64,000 nt of DNA, taken from NCBI RefSeq assembly GCF_016086655.4, contig NC_052140.2:4402001-4466000 (forward strand), given 5' to 3'. Below, piece after piece: positions 35,561 to 48,965 of this stretch (position 1 is the stretch's first letter; every line of letters begins with the position of its first letter). Origin of the DNA: Lepeophtheirus salmonis (lineage: Eukaryota; Arthropoda; Copepoda; Siphonostomatoida; Caligidae). The position numbers and the translations under genes were made by a program. The notes under the pieces are model-generated. The model saw nothing but the letters and a program-made list of their open reading frames with translations. It did not search any database and had not been told where the DNA came from.

Positions 35561-38500
35561 ATCTCGTGACAATTTATTATCATAAAATAGTTATCTTAAT
35601 AGAATATCAATTTCAATTGAAAATACACTAAATAATTGCTTCCATTGAAATTATATCTGAATTAAATCCATAATGGTCAAATTACTTGCAATAAATGGTT
35701 TAATTATCAAATTACTCACTATCCTTTTGCCTGACAATGTAATTGAACGTGAAATGGAAACCCTATTGGAAATTTTAAAGATTGCCCGGGCATTTTGCAC
35801 ATTGCCCGCTCTAACTTTGCATATTGTCCTGGCATTATGCAAAATACCACATTTTCCACATTGCCCATATCATATATAAGTTTATAAGCACAAAAACTCC
35901 ATTGTCCAAGGATTTTATTCAATAATAAAAAAAATTATAATTAATAACCACAAGAATAAGAATTAATGTTTAGTTAAGATAATAAGTAGAAATATAGTTG
36001 TACCAAAGTACAAAAAAAAAAAATACAATTAAAAATTATTCAAAATTTTGAATCCTGTGTAAATTTCAAGTTTCTGCTCCATATTAACAATATTAATGGC
36101 TTAGATTAAACGGCAAGCAATACTCAATCGTAACATACTTTCATACGAAAATAAGTAAAGATTTTTCATACGTGGAATGTCATTGTCTAATAAGAAGTGA
36201 TGTATTAATGTTGAATAAACAAATGCTAAATCAAAAAACGAATGAAATTAAATATGCTATTTAATAAAGTATTGACAGCAATTGGAAGGTTCTATAATCT
36301 TAGCAATGGCAAACGGTTTTTGCAAAAAAATAATTATTTACAAACGTCTTATAACCTTTTTCTTCGATGATGGAACAGATAATTAATTCTTTGGAGTTGT
36401 GTTTTATTAGAATATATGTAGAGCCCTTGAAATGATTTTACAACAATTCAACTATTTTCCCCTCTTTTTCTTTTTATTTATATCAAATTTAAAACATAAG
36501 AGTTTATTATAAAGTTGCAAGACTGAAAGATTGAAACCTTGCTTGCCGCTGGAATGTCTCCAAAAACAGTTATTGCAGTTTAAAATCTACTACACGCCTC
36601 AAGTGGGCATAAAAATGTAGCCAATTTGGTCTATATTTTTTATGTATATTATTTATTGCAAGTTACAAGTAACATATATAATGAAACGGAGAAACCACAC
36701 GGCGAGTGTGTTCTCTAATATTTAAATAGTTAATTTAAAATATCCATTCATATAACCCTAACAGGTAAGACATATAAGTAGCATTAAAATTAGTTATAAT
36801 ATGTTAAGAAATATGCTTATAACATAGCCAAAAGCTCATTATAAATTACTAAATTATTTTTTTATTATCATACATGAAACGGCCAGTAGCATTTTATTAT
36901 TCAGGAATGTGATGCCTTCAGGAATTGTATTTAAAGTTATATTGTTGAAACACACGAAAAATAAAATGCATTCCTTTTTTTTAGCAGAACCAAATTTTTA
37001 TGTGCAAATGTAAATATTATACATGTCTAAATATATGCTAAAGACAGAGATGAATAGTTATATCTAAAGGACTTTTGGGAAAGAGTAGACAACAATATCC
37101 GTGTGTTCTAAATCATTAGCATTTTCTAAAAATGAAAAAGAAAATTAAAATGGTAACCCTGAGTATTTGAAGAATGTTTGAAAGTTTCTTGCCAATGATG
37201 ATCCACTCTACTGCAATATTTTTATTGGCAGTCATAAATATTTCCTTCAATTCTCAAACTTAACATCTTTCGGTTAAATATCATCAAAAAATTGAGGTAT
37301 ATGTTAACTAACTTAACTAAATTCTACACTAGCTTTGGAACGCTTAGACAGAACCAAATTAAAAAGGAATATCATAGAATGTCATCAAGGATCTTAGCCA
37401 AAGTTATTGGTGAGAAAACTTATGAAATGGTTAAAGATTTGAAGAAATCGTGAAAGTGGAATGGAAAACAGTAATGAAAAATAGTTATACAGACCCGGGA
37501 AAAAAAATAGTATCGTCATAGATTGGAACGTCCAATAACATATTTTACATACAAAATGTAATTCTTTCATCAAATTTGAAAAATTGTAGAAATATTGATT
37601 TAAAAGATCAGCATTTAATTATTATTATTATACATAAATAAAGCAAATTTTGTAAATGTATCTGTTTGTTATGTCTTTTGGTATTTTTAGTATTTTTTAA
37701 GGCTCAAAACTTTTTCGAGACCCTAAAGTAATCAAACTCTACAATGATCAGTATATTTCGTCCTCGTGCAAGAAAAAAAATATAGTTATGTTAGATGGTC
37801 TTTTTTATTCATTAGATATTTTAATCATAAAATATGTTCTTTTGAAAATGATAGGGGATTTTGTTAATAACCGATTGACTAAATTTGGTTAGAGAACAGT
37901 ATGTATTATATAATACTACAATATTATTTATCTAACTAATATTAGTAAGAATTATAAATTTGACAAAATTTAGATGAAGAACAAAAAAGTTATATAGTTT
38001 CAAATTTTACATAAAAATGCTAATTTTTATGAAAATTCTAGGGAGGACAATTTTATCTTTTATAATTGAGAGATTTTGTGATATATATATATGTATTTTT
38101 TTACCTAGCCCTAATATTAATTATGTATGAATAAAAGAATTAATGATCGCTTTGTTTTGAAACATATAACTTTTGATTCTCGGAATTGTTAATAAAGATG
38201 GTATAGAAATCAGCTGAAACTTTGGTATTGGTATTGGCACAACTTTTTTCTAAGACCGAACAAAAAAATATTTTAAGTCTAACCAAATTTCAACATTAAA
38301 TTTTTTAGAAAGCCTTATGATTCCCACTATGGAAGATACATAAATTTATAATTCATTCCATCTACTAATCAAAGTTTCAATTTGTGAGGCCGAAGAAGGA
38401 GGAAATGTTTTCTAGTACAGCTTAAGATCTCAGAGTTTCCTTTGAATTATTATGAAAAATGAACAACTATTTGTGTATAGTTGAGTTCGGCAATAAATAT

Positions 38501-39219
38501 TAACAAGAAGTTTATCAACCGTGCCTAATCAAATATGTATATTTTTTATTCCAAAGGCGATACCTATCAGCTTCAGGTGATGTAGAAGTAGCTAATGATG
38601 ATAAATTAAAGATGCCTAAATATATGTTTCAAATTGATTGTATGTTTTTAATGAGTACCTATAAAGCTCATTATCTCAAATTTGATTATAAAATAGTCAA
38701 TAATATATGCAAATGTATTTATATATATATATAAAACTACCAATCATCACCAATCAATCATCTTTCCACCTTTCAAAGATATAAAAAAAGGGACTGAAAT
38801 TATATCTTTTTTTTTCTACCGTTAGACTATTCTTAATCTTATGGCAAATATATTCACAGCTTAACAAGATTTAATTCAAATTCAAAACATTAACTCTACT
38901 AATAAGAGCCGGGAGTAAACAAATTACCAACTGACAAACATGCATTTTAAAGTTTGTGAAGTTTTGGGTATAAAAACTGTTTGTTTGTTTTGGGTATATC
39001 TGTGTATAAGTTAAAGCTGATTATACAAGTTTGAATAACAAAAAAGTTACTGTACTTTTAATAATTAAAAAGCAGATATAAAAATTATATTAAAATGTTA
39101 TTTTTTTATTTTATAATGAAAATTATTAATTAATAATTAATTAGTATTATATAAACAGTTAAATTGCTCTTAAAAAGACTACAAATACGTAATGGTTATA
39201 AATGCTAATTTTGTAAACA
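35561..39219. other. No gene seen; short imperfect repeats at 35780-35870
   Basis: ATTGCCCGGGCATTTTGCAC and related ATTGCCC/CATTATGCA words recur within 35780-35870. The remaining 3.3 kb is anonymous AT-rich DNA without recognisable frames. Confidence 0.4.
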
Positions 39220-40081
39220 TATGAGGTGTGTTCGAAAAGGTAAGGTAATTCTGTTTTTTTTTTAGGAAAACATATTCATTTATTCATCAATATTTATGTT
39301 GTGCCTCTTGAAGTAATCCCCTCAGATACTTGTGCCAACACTTTTTCCAACTTCTCATGAGCACTTTTCGTTATAACCTTGAGCTCTTTCATTGATGCAG
39401 TCTTTATCTCCTAAATCGTTGTAAATCTACGTCCTTTCATAGGTATCTTCAGTTATGGAAATAAGAAAAACTCACATGGGGCCAAATTTCGTGAATATGG
39501 TGTCTGAGACATGATTGTGCTGTTTTTTTTTCCCAAAAAATCTATTGCAACCAAAGATTAAAATTAAGCAGTTTCAGAACAAACTTTGATTACATTCGTC
39601 TTATGTACAAAACGTTCGAAAAAAAATTATGGCACGAGCCAACCGATATTTCAATATCCTCATTAACTTCTCTGATAACGATTTTCTGTTGTTGACGTGC
39701 TTGGGCGTCCAGAGCGAGGCTTGTTATTGGCAACTTCCCAGCCATCTTGGAAGAGTTTGTACCACTTTTTAACTTTTTTTTAATCAGAACAGATTCGCCG
39801 TCTGCTATTGTCAATATTTCAAGTGTTTTGGAGCACTTAATTTAATTTTTTATACAAAATTTTATGCAAATTCTTTGATCCATATTTTCAATAGCAAAAA
39901 TTCCAAACACAGAAAATACTTCATCTGTTGTACTTCTCATAAACAAACTAAACATATGATATAGCTGAAACAGTAAATATATGTTCGTGGCGTGTGTACT
40001 AATATAAAAGAATCGCTCATATTAAATGTACCTTGCATACAAAATTTGAAAAGTCATCTTACTTTTTGAACACACCTCGTA
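39220..40081 (-). mobile_element. Internally deleted mariner with intact terminal repeats
   Basis: Left end from 39223 reads GAGGTGTGTTCGAAAAGGTA. The reverse complement of the right end (to 40079) reads GAGGTGTGTTCAAAAAGTAA. Both are next to TA, fitting a TA target duplication. Span is about 0.86 kb against about 1.3 kb for full-length relatives. Confidence 0.85.
39300..39840 (-). pseudogene. Mariner transposase remnant lacking the catalytic middle
   Basis: From the 5' side (39840) the minus strand gives LTIAD and an ARQQQKIVIREVNEDIEISV block ending GSCHNFFSNVLYIRRM, the second helix-turn-helix of the mariner N-terminus. Downstream, 39500-39310 gives YSRNLAPCEFFLFP and MKGRRFTTI, then a C-terminus ending EGITSRGTT. 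The region with the first two catalytic aspartates is deleted, and the third is glutamate (PCEFF where relatives have PCDFF). Stops interrupt the C-terminal part. Confidence 0.85.
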
Positions 40082-40131
40082 TATTACATTGCTGTCTTAT
40101 TTAATCTAACAATATTTTTACATCTAATTAG

Positions 40132-40470
40132 TTGATGAAAATTATGGTGAGAGAGCTGCATCAAATTTACAACAGTGTTCTATTTTGTATGATACATATC
40201 ATATTTGGTAATGATTTATTAATTGGAAAGAAAAAAAAAAATCTAAAATATTTAATATTTTATCATCCAACTACTGTTTTATATGATGAATTCACTGGTG
40301 CAAAATATAATGACAAAAAAGTATTTAAATTATTCACTGATCCTAAGAGTATCATATTTACTAAAAACGCAACAAAAGAAGTTTTAATATGCCTAAAATA
40401 TAAAATTTTTATTATTGAGATGGCTGAACACCCTAGAAAAGAACTTGCGTTAAGATTTGAAGATAAGTAA
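40132..40470 (+). CDS. Orphan 112-codon open frame
   Basis: Begins at a TTG; the first ATG is the next codon. The last 75 codons read as ordinary protein (HPTTVLYDEFTGAKYNDKKV, TDPKSIIFTKNATKEV, MAEHPRKELALRFEDK) ending at TAA 40468-40470. An AG acceptor-like TCTAATTAG sits just before it. I recognise no family and see no catalytic motif, signal peptide or membrane helix beyond a hydrophobic N-terminus. It begins 50 bases outside the mariner end. Could be a terminal host exon or an unknown element. Confidence 0.35.
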   Translation: MMKIMVRELHQIYNSVLFCMIHIIFGNDLLIGKKKKNLKYLIFYHPTTVLYDEFTGAKYNDKKVFKLFTDPKSIIFTKNATKEVLICLKYKIFIIEMAEHPRKELALRFEDK

Positions 40471-41174
40471 CTGAGAAATAATTAGTTTAGCATAAATTTA
40501 ATGTCTTATACTGCCTTAGACGAAATAAATTTGGTTAAAGTATACATAGATTTAATGCCATTTCTGAACCGGTTTTATCCCTTACAAAAAATTAACAATG
40601 GTCAGTTTCATTTTAAAAATCCTACGTTTTCAACTACTTTTTCAATACTGTTGGTGTCGTTAAGCGAGTTATAAATAGTGTAAAAATTACTACAATGACG
40701 TAATAAAAAGTTTTTACCTGGAAATTAGGCAGAATAGTCTCTTGTTTTATTGATTTTTTGTCACTTATGTAACTGTCAGAGACCAATAAAGAACAGTCTA
40801 CGGGTTTTAAACGTCAACATTTCTATCAAATGTATTCTATCTATGTATAATATCTACTTGGAAAAGATCTCAGCCAGATTTTTTTTTTTTGTCTTGTTAT
40901 TTTTTGTACAAGAAATAGGTCAGACGTTGATTGAAGGGAAGCATGTCTGTAAATATAATTGTATAAAGCAAAGAGAAATGACCAAAAAATAAGACTTAAA
41001 TACATCTAATTATGTTTACACGAATAACCTAAAAACAACAGCATCAAGAACACGCTTTAATTAGTAAAAAAAGCTTATAACTAATATAAGTTAATAACTT
41101 GTATATCTCCAAAAAATAAGGTGAAGAAGTTCCTCACTATATATTTTTTTAAAACTCCCCTTATAAGTGAATGG
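40471..41174. other. No gene seen
   Basis: AT-rich. An 80-codon frame at 40750-40992 (+) lacks features. Confidence 0.4.
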
Positions 41175-42072
41175 TACATTCTGGGTGCGCAAGCTATCTA
41201 TGCTGCCACTTCGGCGCGCTCTCTGGGGCAAAATCAGGCACTTGGTTAGCTTTTTTTTTGTTACATAACTTGTTCAAATTTGCAGTTTGATAAAAATTGA
41301 ATCAATTGACGAGTTCATTGTCCCTAATATTTGGAAAAGGTACGTAGTCCTCATTGGAATCCTCTCCGGGATCGTATAACATAACAATTGCTCGAACTCG
41401 GGAACTCAGTGATACGTCCGTTCACAAGGTTAGGAGGAATTTGAGGTCTCTAAAGGTCATGCAGACGACGTTGCCGCCCACGTCATGGTGTTTCGTGTAA
41501 TTCGCTCCGTATGCTACGTCATACGTCCTCATGTGTTCCCCTTAAGTCTCAGCGTCAATACTGATGCCTACTTGGACGTGTTTGAGACCAAAGTGAAGCC
41601 CTAGATCGACATAGTTGCCAATGGGAGACCTTAGAGTTGATAGGAGGACTCGACTCCCTCCCACACCTCCAAAAAGGTATCCAATTGCTCCAAGACAATT
41701 TGGACGACTTCATTTCACCGGAAAATTGACCTCCAAACACGGCAGATCTGAATCCAATGGATTTTTATTTGTGTCATGTGTGATCGAACGACAAACCAAG
41801 CAAACACCCTGTAACATCAAAAAACGAACTTATCAGTCCGTAAAAAAAAGACATTTCAGGATTTTTCAAGGGACCAAGTAGCGAAGGCCTGCGCGCATTT
41901 TTGACCTTGTATAGACACTGTAATTGAAGCTGCAAGTGATTTTATTAAATAAAATAAATTATAATCTATCAAGATTTGAGAATCGTTTTTTTTTAAATCT
42001 GAAAACTGGTTTGAGAGAAAGTTACGTTTAAAAAAAATATTTTCGTGACACAGATAGCTTGTTCACCCTGTA
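41175..42072 (+). mobile_element. Internally shortened mariner/Tc1-type element with terminal repeats
   Basis: Left end TACATTCTGGGTGCGCAAGC, continuing TATCTATG (41175-41202). The reverse complement of 42049-42072 gives TACAGGGTGAACAAGCTATC, continuing TGTG. Both are flanked by or begin with TA. Length is 0.9 kb, so roughly a third of a usual element is lost, mainly from the N-terminal half. Confidence 0.85.
41455..41952 (+). pseudogene. Mariner/maT-like transposase, C-terminal two thirds
   Basis: Reads VAAHVMVFRVIRS, then VNTDAYLDVFETKVKPWID, a short stop-rich gap, EDSTPSHTSKKV (the second catalytic aspartate block, D.APSHTS in relatives), NPMDFYL (third catalytic aspartate, present), VIERQTKQTPCN and the tail AKACAHF..CIDTVIEAASD before TAA 41950-41952. 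At least three frame changes separate the blocks. Upstream 41390-41450 gives a possible helix-turn-helix remnant. GC content is above the flanks. Confidence 0.85.
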
Positions 42073-42249
42073 CAGTCAAGGTGTTCAGAGAACATTCATT
42101 AGAAGCCAGAGCTGTTAGGAGGATAGAAGGTGAAACAAGCCAGAATTACTTTACAGATAGACTATAGATTATTTAAAGAAAATATATTAGGTACATTTAA
42201 AAACGCAAAATGTTATCCATAAAGTTTTTGTCATTTCTAACAAAAACTA

Positions 42250-44520
42250 ACTTCAAAACTCTTTGGATATTAGAGGGCCATAAGGACATAAAAGTTCAGT
42301 TTTCTCTTCATTCACAAAGAGTCCAGATTTGTCGGAAAAACTTTTAAGTATGCGTGTAAATGTTTTAATTGATTTTTTGTTTTGATAAGACATCCTGAAA
42401 AAAAAACATAGTTAGGTCGCATCTGAGTGATCATCACGAGTATGTTTGTCCAAGCATATGATGGAAATTGTTGCAGATAGTGGATCCCCCCTAATGGATG
42501 CTCCTTGTGTCTTCAAAATAACTGCACTGGTTTCCATAACTTATGGCTGATCTATTTCCTGCTAAGGTTACGCGACCATTCGAAGGTCTCCAAAACCTTT
42601 CTGTACAGTGTTTTGATAATGTATTCCTTTGATAAAGTATCGTAGGCCTCGGTGAAATCCACAGCCATTAACGTCAGCTCTTGGTCACTTTCTGTACACA
42701 TTTGTAGATTTAAAGGAATGCAGTCCAATAGCTTATATTTTAAGAAGCCATACTGAGATTCATGTAAAATTTTATCCAAGACGTTGTTTATGCGATTTAA
42801 AATAATGTATGCAAAAATCTTGTCAAGCCAGTTTTGCATAGCGAGAGGCCTCAAATTTTTTATAAATTTTGTATCTCTTTTGTTTATAGGAATCAGTATG
42901 ATATTTCCATCAGACGCATATTCAGGAAAATATACAACGCTTATTATCTTTTCGTAAAATTGTAATAAAATATGAGTAATATAAAGTATATATTTTTTTT
43001 GTAAAATTCAAAACCAAAACAAGATGATCCAGGAGTTTAATAGATTTAGCGTTTTATCTCAGAGCAGTTATGATTTCTTGCATCGTTAAATGTTTCTCGA
43101 TGAAATTATTACCATCTGCAGGAATTGTGAATTTACAGTCCACATTACATCTCAGTTCTTCACAGAAGTATGCGGATCGATGGGTACATCTGGAACATTT
43201 CTTAAGTGTTGTACAATCGAAGCATTGATACAGCTCGGAGATGAAGGTTTTTATTTCTTTACATATTTCTGTAGGATCTTCAGATATTTCTCCACTTGCT
43301 AGCATGATTGCTTTTGTTTCTTTTTTTCTCCATCATATCACATTGCAGTTTTGATATAGATAAGTAATCGATGTTGTTCATTTTTAATCGGTTTCTAAAT
43401 GCTAGGAAATAATCTTGAAAGATTTGATACAATTTGAATTTCTTTTCACGATCTGAAATGCCCTCTTTATTTATATTTTCAATGATATCAATTTTCCTAT
43501 TCCTAATGGCGGCTTCTTGGGCTCTAGCCAGTCTGTATATAGCTTTTATATTTGATAGCATCTTTTGTACTTCATGGAAGAGTTCCCATCCTATTTTGAC
43601 ATTGTACCTTGTGGTTTCAATTATTTCCACGATCTCATCATTGACTTTGGATATATCTTATAGCGATGAATTGAGTTTCCAAGCTTTTTTATTTTTATAA
43701 TTTGGGAAAGGCATCAAATTAATTTTAATATATAGTCCCTAATGGTTGGATATTTTGGTATCAATATATGACATAACTGATAACTTTTGAATAACACTGA
43801 ATAGAAATAGGTCAATTCTTGAGGACGTGGGGTTAAAGGATTTTTCAGAAGAAAAGAAAGTATGGCTATAATCTTATACTGTTTCTGCTGCATCATAGAG
43901 ATCATATGAATTAATGATGGAGCAAAGTATTTTCTTTGCTCGGACATTCGTGTTTCCATTAGTATTTTAGAGTCCCTATTAGTTTCGAATTTTATATTAA
44001 AATCCTCACTCATAATTTTTGGCCTATGAGCCAAAATTGGTAAAAGTTTTTTACTATAAAAATCAAGGCTCTCCAAATTTGGGCCATAAATTCCCAGAAT
44101 ATCAAAAGAAATTCCCGAAAGGTTGCAGGATACCTTTCTAAGGTTCCCATCCGTTTCTCCAAATTGAATTGTTGGTTTGAAATTCTTGTTCATCAGTAGT
44201 GTGACTCCATATTTTGGATTTGAATGTTGCTAGTTGAAGGAACTGAAAGTTAGATAAAAGTCTGGAACACCAAAATGGTTTTCTTAACCACATCTAGTAT
44301 CGGACAGTGTTACATTGTCCTTGTAATCAAGATGTCGTAGAAGTTTCAATAAAGCGTACTTTCTCTCTAATTTTATCAGTGAATTACAATTGAGGGTTAA
44401 AAACGTTATCATATCTATTTTGCATTGTATTAGACGATCAATTTCCATCAACTTTGTTATTTCCATGAAGACTAGACACCCCACGAGAGCCGTCAAGATC
44501 GTGTTCTGGTTCACATGCTA
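42250..44520 (-). pseudogene. APE-type non-LTR retrotransposon, endonuclease plus reverse transcriptase
   Basis: On minus from 44520 the order is as follows. Endonuclease start ITFLTLNCNSLIKLERKYAL with LSDTRCG (normally the metal-binding glutamate/threonine region). YGVTLLMNKN, and VSCNLSGISFDILGIYGPN. SEDFNIKFE (GDFN motif, G replaced). A linker with KAIYRLARAQEAAIRNRK. RT block with LIPINKRDTKFIKNLRPLA, ESQYGFLK, motif A DFTEAYD (aspartate kept) and motif B IRGDPLSATISI near 42500. Similarity fades by about 42250. Several frameshifts and stops make it dead. Motif C was not located. Roughly 2.3 kb of a usual 3-4 kb ORF2. Confidence 0.88.
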
Positions 44521-46267
44521 TTCACATAATTCTTCTTTTATAGATAATAGTTCAATTTTTGTTGGTGCAACGAGCAAAGTAAAACTATGCATCATTGCCT
44601 TATGAAACGTTATTTATTGCTCGTATCTTTTTTTATTGAATTCGTGGAGTATGATTTCATAGTTCTACCTTCCCTCTTTGCCTGATACTCCATCTTAAAA
44701 AAAATGAACCAAAGACTCAACAAAAACGATAGGGACAACTGGAAAGGGTCCGTAGGACAATGAAGCATATTTCTACTTTGAACCTTTGTACGATGCTCCA
44801 CCAAAAATCGGCTTATTATATCAATACACATATGACACTCTTAAAAGGGCATTAAAAATTGTAAACAATTAATGAGACTTTAACTTTAAATAAATTCCCT
44901 TATTTGCTGAACTATATGTTTGCAGTAAGTTTTAGGAACATTTTTAGTTTTTTTTATAGATTCAGTTGTAGTTACAATTAAAGTTTTCATGTTAATTTTA
45001 TTTTGACTTCAAACTCTCATGGAAATTATTCATATTGAAAAAGGTGTAAATATACTTTTTCATGATTGGCATGAATATCTACTTGATATTGATAATTGCA
45101 ATACCATCTATTGGAGATGTGATAAAAAATGAGCATGTAGGGCAGATCCATTACAATGAACAATTAAATCAGCATCACAATAAGTTAAATATATAGTAAA
45201 GTGAAAAAGATAATTTTTGAATACATAAATATACATTCTTTGTTTGTCATTTCATATTGCCCCCCGTTATCTTTGTTCCATAAATTGTTTTGTTTCGAAA
45301 TATCTTCATAAAAATATTTGGTCTACGTTTGACATTTTGTACATTCGACGTCTTGTCCTTTTATGTGTTGTCTTCCAATGTTATGTCCGGGCAATATGTT
45401 CACATACAGAGAAGGAATATTTCATCGTTAAGATGAAATAATTCCAAATTGATAGTTATTATTTTTGAATAAGGGTCAAATTATATCTTATAAATCAATA
45501 AAAAGTTCTTAAGTATTATTGAATATCTCAAATCATCCCAGAAATTTGGAGACAAATCTTATAATGGGTCGAATATAAAATGATATAAAAAAATTATATT
45601 TTTATTTTTCTTCAAGATTATTAGTTTTTTTATTATTATACACAGTTTTCATGCAGTTTAATATTTTTGAAACAAGACATAAAATCCATACACTCACAAA
45701 AAATTGAAAATATAAGTCCATATATTATTATGTAGTCAGTTTGGAAACTACCTCTCTAAATGACAAAATTTAATAATATAACAACTTAATAAATATTCGT
45801 CAATTTCATCGTAACATAGAAAATACATTATTTATTATGTAAATATAAATGTATTCGGTAGCAATACTTGGCTCTCTGTAAGTAATTTTCTAGACATTAG
45901 AATAAAATAGAGGATAATGTATATATATTCCATTCAAATTTATTCGAAGTAATAACAGAATATTTTTTGTGAGTATTTAAATTTTGGAGATCTTTTTCCA
46001 CGCTCAAATTTAACTGAGCATTCAGTTTTATTCATAAATTATTATAAACATATTCTATATCTTTATATGATTCAAGTATCAGTTGAATTCAACCGCAGAA
46101 ATATAATTTTTAAAACTTGACTAAACTCGAGCTATAATAATTAAAACTCTTAATAATCGAGTAAAAATTAATCTCTTCTTCAGTAATGTTGTCACGATAC
46201 TTAGATTTTTTTATAAGTTTTGGTACTGAAGTTGATATCGGTACTTTGCTAATTTTTGATCTATAAA
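44521..46267. other. No gene supported
   Basis: 44610-44831 (-) lies just upstream of the LINE and could be its ORF2 start or ORF1 end, but shows no zinc knuckle. 45244-45441 (+) is unrecognised. The remainder is AT-rich. Confidence 0.35.
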
Positions 46268-46882
46268 TGTTAGGGCTGATACGGTACGGATTTGTACTGG
46301 TACGTATATATGTTATCACATCTTAAATACTTTGATTGTATAAATTTTGTTTATTTTTTTCAATTAATACATATAAAGGTAACATATTAATCCATAAGCA
46401 TCCTTCAATATAAGAAATGATTTATGCATTTGACTATACAAAAAATCAAAAATGACTTACAAAATGATAAAATATACCGTAGTTGACGAAACCCAGTGGT
46501 ATGATGAGGGATTATTTAAATAAATTTCTCAATGTTTCCAAGTTAGTTTCACGATACCTCCCAACTACAGGTATATCTGTATCAAGCAAAATATTTTTTT
46601 CGACGCGTTAAATAAATTTAATAAATAAATTCATGAATAATATTATTATATAACCCGTGTATATTTTATATCAACCTTTATTTCTTAGAAAAGTTAAGTA
46701 TAAATATAGGAATAATTCATTTCTATAAAAAAATAAATTATTAAAGAATAAAATATCGAAAAACTACATCAATTCTATTTATAAAACATTTTACAATGAT
46801 ACCGTATCGAACCGTGTACCGTGAAGGGTGTACCAAAGTTTGTACTGAGCTCTTGGTTTAGCATACCATCCCAGCTTTAATA
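46268..46882. repeat. Possible non-autonomous element with GGTAC-rich ends
   Basis: The left end has TGTTAGGGCTGATACGGTAC; the right end in reverse complement has TATTAAAGCTGGGATGGTAT. Both are followed inward by GTACTGG/CAGTACA-type and GATACGG-type words. The ends look like degraded terminal inverted repeats around a 0.6 kb AT-rich core. No clear target duplication. Confidence 0.3.
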
Positions 46883-47096
46883 AATATAGATACGGATGAA
46901 AATTTTAGCTCAGCCATTTTTTTGGAGTTGGGAAACTGAACAATGAATTGTTATTTTCCTCTGCTGTTGTCATTATTTTTTCATTCCTGAAGAGTGAATT
47001 TCTTTTTCTACTACATTCAATCATATTTATAACCTAATTTTTTTTTAATTAGTTTGTGCTCATAAAAGAATGAGAGTAACCTTCAGAAATTGTTGC

Positions 47097-47275
47097 GGAG
47101 TTATTTGTTGGACTCAAAGTAGAATTGAGGATCAACATCGGAGTCATTCTTATTTTATAATTCCTTCTCCCCTCCCCCTCCCTTGTCACAGCTGTGTATA
47201 GCTGAAATGAAACGTCATGACAGCTAAGCTACTCTCCTACAGAATTTTTTTCAGATTGTCAGGGTTACCTTTATT
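47097..47275 (+). repeat. Interspersed repeat family R1, copy 6 (fullest)
   Basis: Contains all family blocks in order: GTTGGACTCAAAGTAGAATT, GAGGATCAACAT, AATTCCTTCTCCC, CACAGCTGTGTATAGCTGA, CGTCATGACAGCTAAGCT, ACTCTCCT and AGATTGTCAGGGTTAC. Confidence 0.8.
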
Positions 47276-48112
47276 TACGGTTTTCTTTTTCGAAATGCTT
47301 TTTTAATATTTTATATGAAATGATGAGAGAGGATCAACTTATGAAATGTGATGAGGTCATATATGACAATTTTTATTTTTACTATGTTTTATACAATTTA
47401 CCTTTTTTCTATGTTTAAAAATATGGGGGGGGGGTCGTTCCTTGTGAAGGAAATATACTTCAAAGACAGTCCCTAGATCAGATGGAATAAATTTAATATT
47501 AATATGTAACTTAAACTTAGTCGGTGCAAGTCCATATGACCAATTAATGAAAAAAAAAAAAAACAATTTGTCCATTCCCAAGAATAGAGAGAAAAGTAAA
47601 AATATGTTAAAAATAAAAATATTTTTACACAAATGAATTTAAATTTTATTTTTCGCTAATTCAAAAATTGTGATGTTATATCAAGAAGTATTTAGATCTA
47701 TGAGTGCTATAAGCGATAAACGTACTTGAATTGGAATAGGATCTAAATGCTACAACTATAGAGGTTGAAGGTTTTAATGGTTATTTTCTTGAGTGTAATT
47801 GTCTCCTCCTAGTTTTTTGAGTGACTTATTGAGGAGAGTAAAACCATAAACAAGCAAACATTGCATGAGGATGCTATTGCCACGTGGGATTACGTCAACT
47901 ATTGTATAGCCCATTACATGATATACTTATACTTAAATATTACTTGAAACATCTTGACTATCGATATGAGTCAAACCATATAATAATAGAAGCTTGTAAG
48001 TGAAGGCTCTAGTGTGCCCGTTTAAAATGGTGTAACAGGACTGAGATAAGTTCATAATTACATTTGTCGACCATTTGTAATATTTTTACAGAAATAAAAA
48101 TATTTATTAAAT
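47276..48112. other. No gene seen
   Basis: G10 run at 47425-47434. A 91-codon minus frame at 47357-47632 is low-complexity. Confidence 0.4.
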
Positions 48113-48292
48113 TTAGCCATTTTGAACACACAATTGTTATGTAACAGTCATTTGAGTAAGTTGATTCGAGTGTTTTTGTAAAAATGGACAATATATAGGT
48201 TCGCTGTGTTGGCACAATTTAGGTTCAATAAATCCAAGTTTTTTGGCGCTCATTAATTACTGTAGTTGAAACTTTTCAGACAATTTTCGTAT
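48113..48292 (+). mobile_element. Mariner 5' leader and start joined to a terminal repeat
   Basis: TAGCCATTTTGAAC and CAGTCATTTGAGTAAGTTGA match the leader at 26125-26300. An ATG at 48184-48186 begins MDNI then a stop, where relatives start with a similar short peptide and helix-turn-helix. At 48261-48292 the sequence reads TAGTTGAAACTTTTCAGACA and TTTTCGTA, the terminal repeat in inverted sense. So almost the whole coding region is deleted between leader and right end. Confidence 0.65.
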
Positions 48293-48965
48293 ATAAAACA
48301 CTCAAATTGAAATTTAAAGTTCTTCGTAATGTATGAATGGAAAAATCTAAAACCTTTTTTTAAATTAAAATTACACTAAAATTATTATTAAATTTTTGTT
48401 TTAAAGGGGGAAAAATGAATTACTCAGAAATTATATTTATTAAAAGTAAAAAAAAAGATTTACTTTAATGAAGTGTCTTAAATGCAATACAATATATATT
48501 TGATGTAAGAAAATTAGCTATTGATAAAAAAAATTAAAGCAAACCATATTATCCAATCAAAAAGAACTCTATAGACTATTCTTACAATTTTTTTTAAATA
48601 AAAATTTAACATTTTCCATATTTCAAACATTTTCTTTATAAATGTGAACTGGAGATGATAAATAGTAACTCCTTATAGTTCACAGTTTATTAAAAAAAAT
48701 ATATCCCGATGTAATTGCTATTTTTAAAAATGCTATTTACAATCTATAAGATGACATAGACATTTTATCACTCACTAACAGACCCATTATTAATTAGAAA
48801 ACATATTCTTGATTTATTTAATCTTGATTTACTTAATTGCAATAAAACACTAAATGAACATTTTTCCGACTCCTTTTCTTTGTCAGTAAAGAGTTAAAAC
48901 TATAATAGAAGTACTTTCTTTTTCATAATTTTTATAAAAAATGTTCATCCATACAATAAATAGTA
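48293..48965. other. No gene seen
   Basis: AT-rich, A-run-rich sequence. Confidence 0.4.
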
